Shown: positions 62,351-64,000 of the stretch, piece by piece
How positions within the stretch are numbered: position 1 is the stretch's first letter
How the letters are laid out: every line of letters starts with the position of its first letter
NCBI GenBank assembly: GCA_013397865.1
Contig: VZTI01000425.1
Coordinates: 197-64,196, forward strand
DNA from: Struthidea cinerea
Taxonomy: Eukaryota; Chordata; Aves; Passeriformes; Corcoracidae
DNA length: 64,000 nt
Reading direction: 5' to 3'
Notes under the pieces: generated by a model
The model's input: the letters and a program-made list of their open reading frames with translations, nothing else
Told to the model about the DNA's origin: nothing
The model's database searches: none
Made by a program: the position numbers and the translations under genes

Positions 62351-64000
62351 TACTTACTTGTTTGTCCTCACTTAGTCCTCAGCTGTTAACTATTGGTTAA
62401 TTTTTTGCCTAATAGCTCTGTGGAACCTGGGGGGCAACACCCACTGGGATCTGTCTGCTGACTTAGACCAAATTTTAGTTCCAAATATATTTACTGTTAC
62501 TTCTTTTATATGGGATTTGTAAATCTTTTCATGTAGAAACAGAGTGGAACTAAAGGTCTAAACTCTTCCTTTGATGTCAGTAAGAACTTCCTGCTTGGTT
62601 GGATTGCTCTGTAATATTATATATCCACTGGAAATAAAAAAAAAAACAAACAACTTTGATAATGGGTTGTTAGAAACTTTATAGGAATTTTTAAATTAAA
62701 CTTGAAGTGAGCCTCAACTTGAAGATAAGCTGGTATAATAAGCTCTGCTGTAGGCTTGTGGAAATATGCATAAATATACATAAATGATGAAATAAAAAGT
62801 AAAAGTTATCTAGAAATCCCCACTTGTGTGCAACAGGTTTTGTCATTCAGCTATATATGTGATTTAAATCTTAAATTAGCCAAGGATGCCATATGGTTTC
62901 GGTGTGTATCCAAAACATTGCAGCCCTCACTGAGGAAATAGTATTAAGGAAATTTTATTCTTGGTTTATTGCAATATTTCTTCTGAGTGGTGAATACATT
63001 TGGAGCTGCTCTGGAATGTTGTGCTGTCAGGAATAGAAACAGATAAGTTGGTCTGTTCCTTATATGTGAGACCCACAAGGGAAAACCCCACAAACCGAAA
63101 CAACCCATAATTTTGGGGGTGGTAACTATTCTGTGTCCTACTGATGCCTCACTCCTGACTTTCATCAAATCTGGGATTTCAAAGATAATCACTGAGAAGT
63201 GTACAGAGTATTTATTATTTTCTGATAAGCACATGTGATAATCGTCTCACTTGGTCAGATCCTTTTGTCTCAACATCTTAAGGTCATTTCCAGAATATTT
63301 CCGTATTTCACGGTATGCGGATTTTTATGTAACACCATAATGTTTTCACATATAAAATTTCATTAATGCTTTTATATATTGATCTTCATGATTTTGTGCA
63401 TATAATGAGATAAATCCTTCTTTTCCTTACTTACTGGAAATCCTGGGTAGCATCAAGAACACAATCTGGTATAAATTTCCTTGTTCCAAAGGCACAATGG
63501 TCTTCTGCAGTGCTGTAGAGCTTAATGCAATTCCTAAATTAATGTAGGCTCACTGCAAAAATGCATTAACTGAAGATTTTCCAAAATGCTGATTTCACAG
63601 TAATATGAGTTGATTAACACTTAAATGAAGGAAATGATAATGCTGTGCATTGGGACTCTGATGTTTACACTGCATCATATGCTGTGTGGTTTATGCCATA
63701 TCTAACCACTCTCTATATTTTCTGTTTCACAATTTTTTCTGCATTCCCAGAGAGCTGAATATGCTCTTTCTTATTAAGAGTCAATATTTCAGCTGTCATC
63801 TTTTCATAGGGCAACAGCAAAGGGGAAGAGAGAGAAAAATAAGAGCAATAATAACTTATTGTATAGCATCTTTCATCTCAGTCTCCAAAGCCAAACATCA
63901 TTAGAGAGATGGGACTGTTGGTTTTATTTCTGACCCACATCCAGGCTGCCTTTTCTTCTGATCCTACTCAAGGTAATTAGGGAAAGTAGAATAGATGGAT
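62351..64000. other. No gene recognised
   Basis: AT-rich, with an A-run at 62636-62647. Nothing else recognised to the window end. Confidence 0.55.

Overview
The window looks like bird, most likely songbird, chromosomal DNA. It is AT-leaning, intron-like or gene-desert sequence sprinkled with CR1 LINE fragments, several of which end in the CR1 3' terminus (variants of ATTCTATGA behind a 'ggtcccttccaacc'-type block). It also carries several LTRs of endogenous retroviruses of the kinds common in passerines. I recognise no intact host protein-coding gene, no tRNA or rRNA gene and no CRISPR. None of the longer open frames looks like a functional host protein; those that make sense are inside CR1 or LTR sequence.

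Layout: 1-350 is the 3' end of an LTR running in from the left, followed by a CA/A-rich low-complexity block. 2041-2705 is an ERV segment (short reading-frame tail plus LTR-like promoter and poly(A) region). 6.4-8.7 kb has two plus-strand CR1 pieces. 9244-10679 is a long ERVL-type solo LTR with a 5-bp target duplication; inside it, just downstream of its TATA box, is a foreign segment of about 362 bp whose end reads as the N-terminus of a GCK-IV kinase (TNIK/MAP4K4/MINK1 group, closest to TNIK). 12.1 kb is a CR1 piece. 13676-14281 (minus) and 35503-36103 (plus) are two solo LTRs of one family in inverted orientation. 20.2-28 kb contains two (TAG)n microsatellites, a pair of old dispersed repeats and a perfect hairpin. 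CR1 pieces follow at 25.9, 33.0, 41.0, 44.7, 47.8 and 48.7 kb. 51071-51546 and about 52055-52485 are two unrelated LTRs only 0.5 kb apart. From 52.5 to 62.2 kb I see almost no recognisable repeat.

The most notable object is the LTR at 9.2-10.7 kb. It appears to have captured the GC-rich 5' UTR and first codons of a cellular kinase mRNA, keeping the 5' end rather than the 3' end. That suggests retroviral template switching more than ordinary LINE retroposition. Family names and the expected LTR and kinase sequences come from memory, not from a search; boundaries given with target duplications are read directly from the sequence, the rest are approximate.
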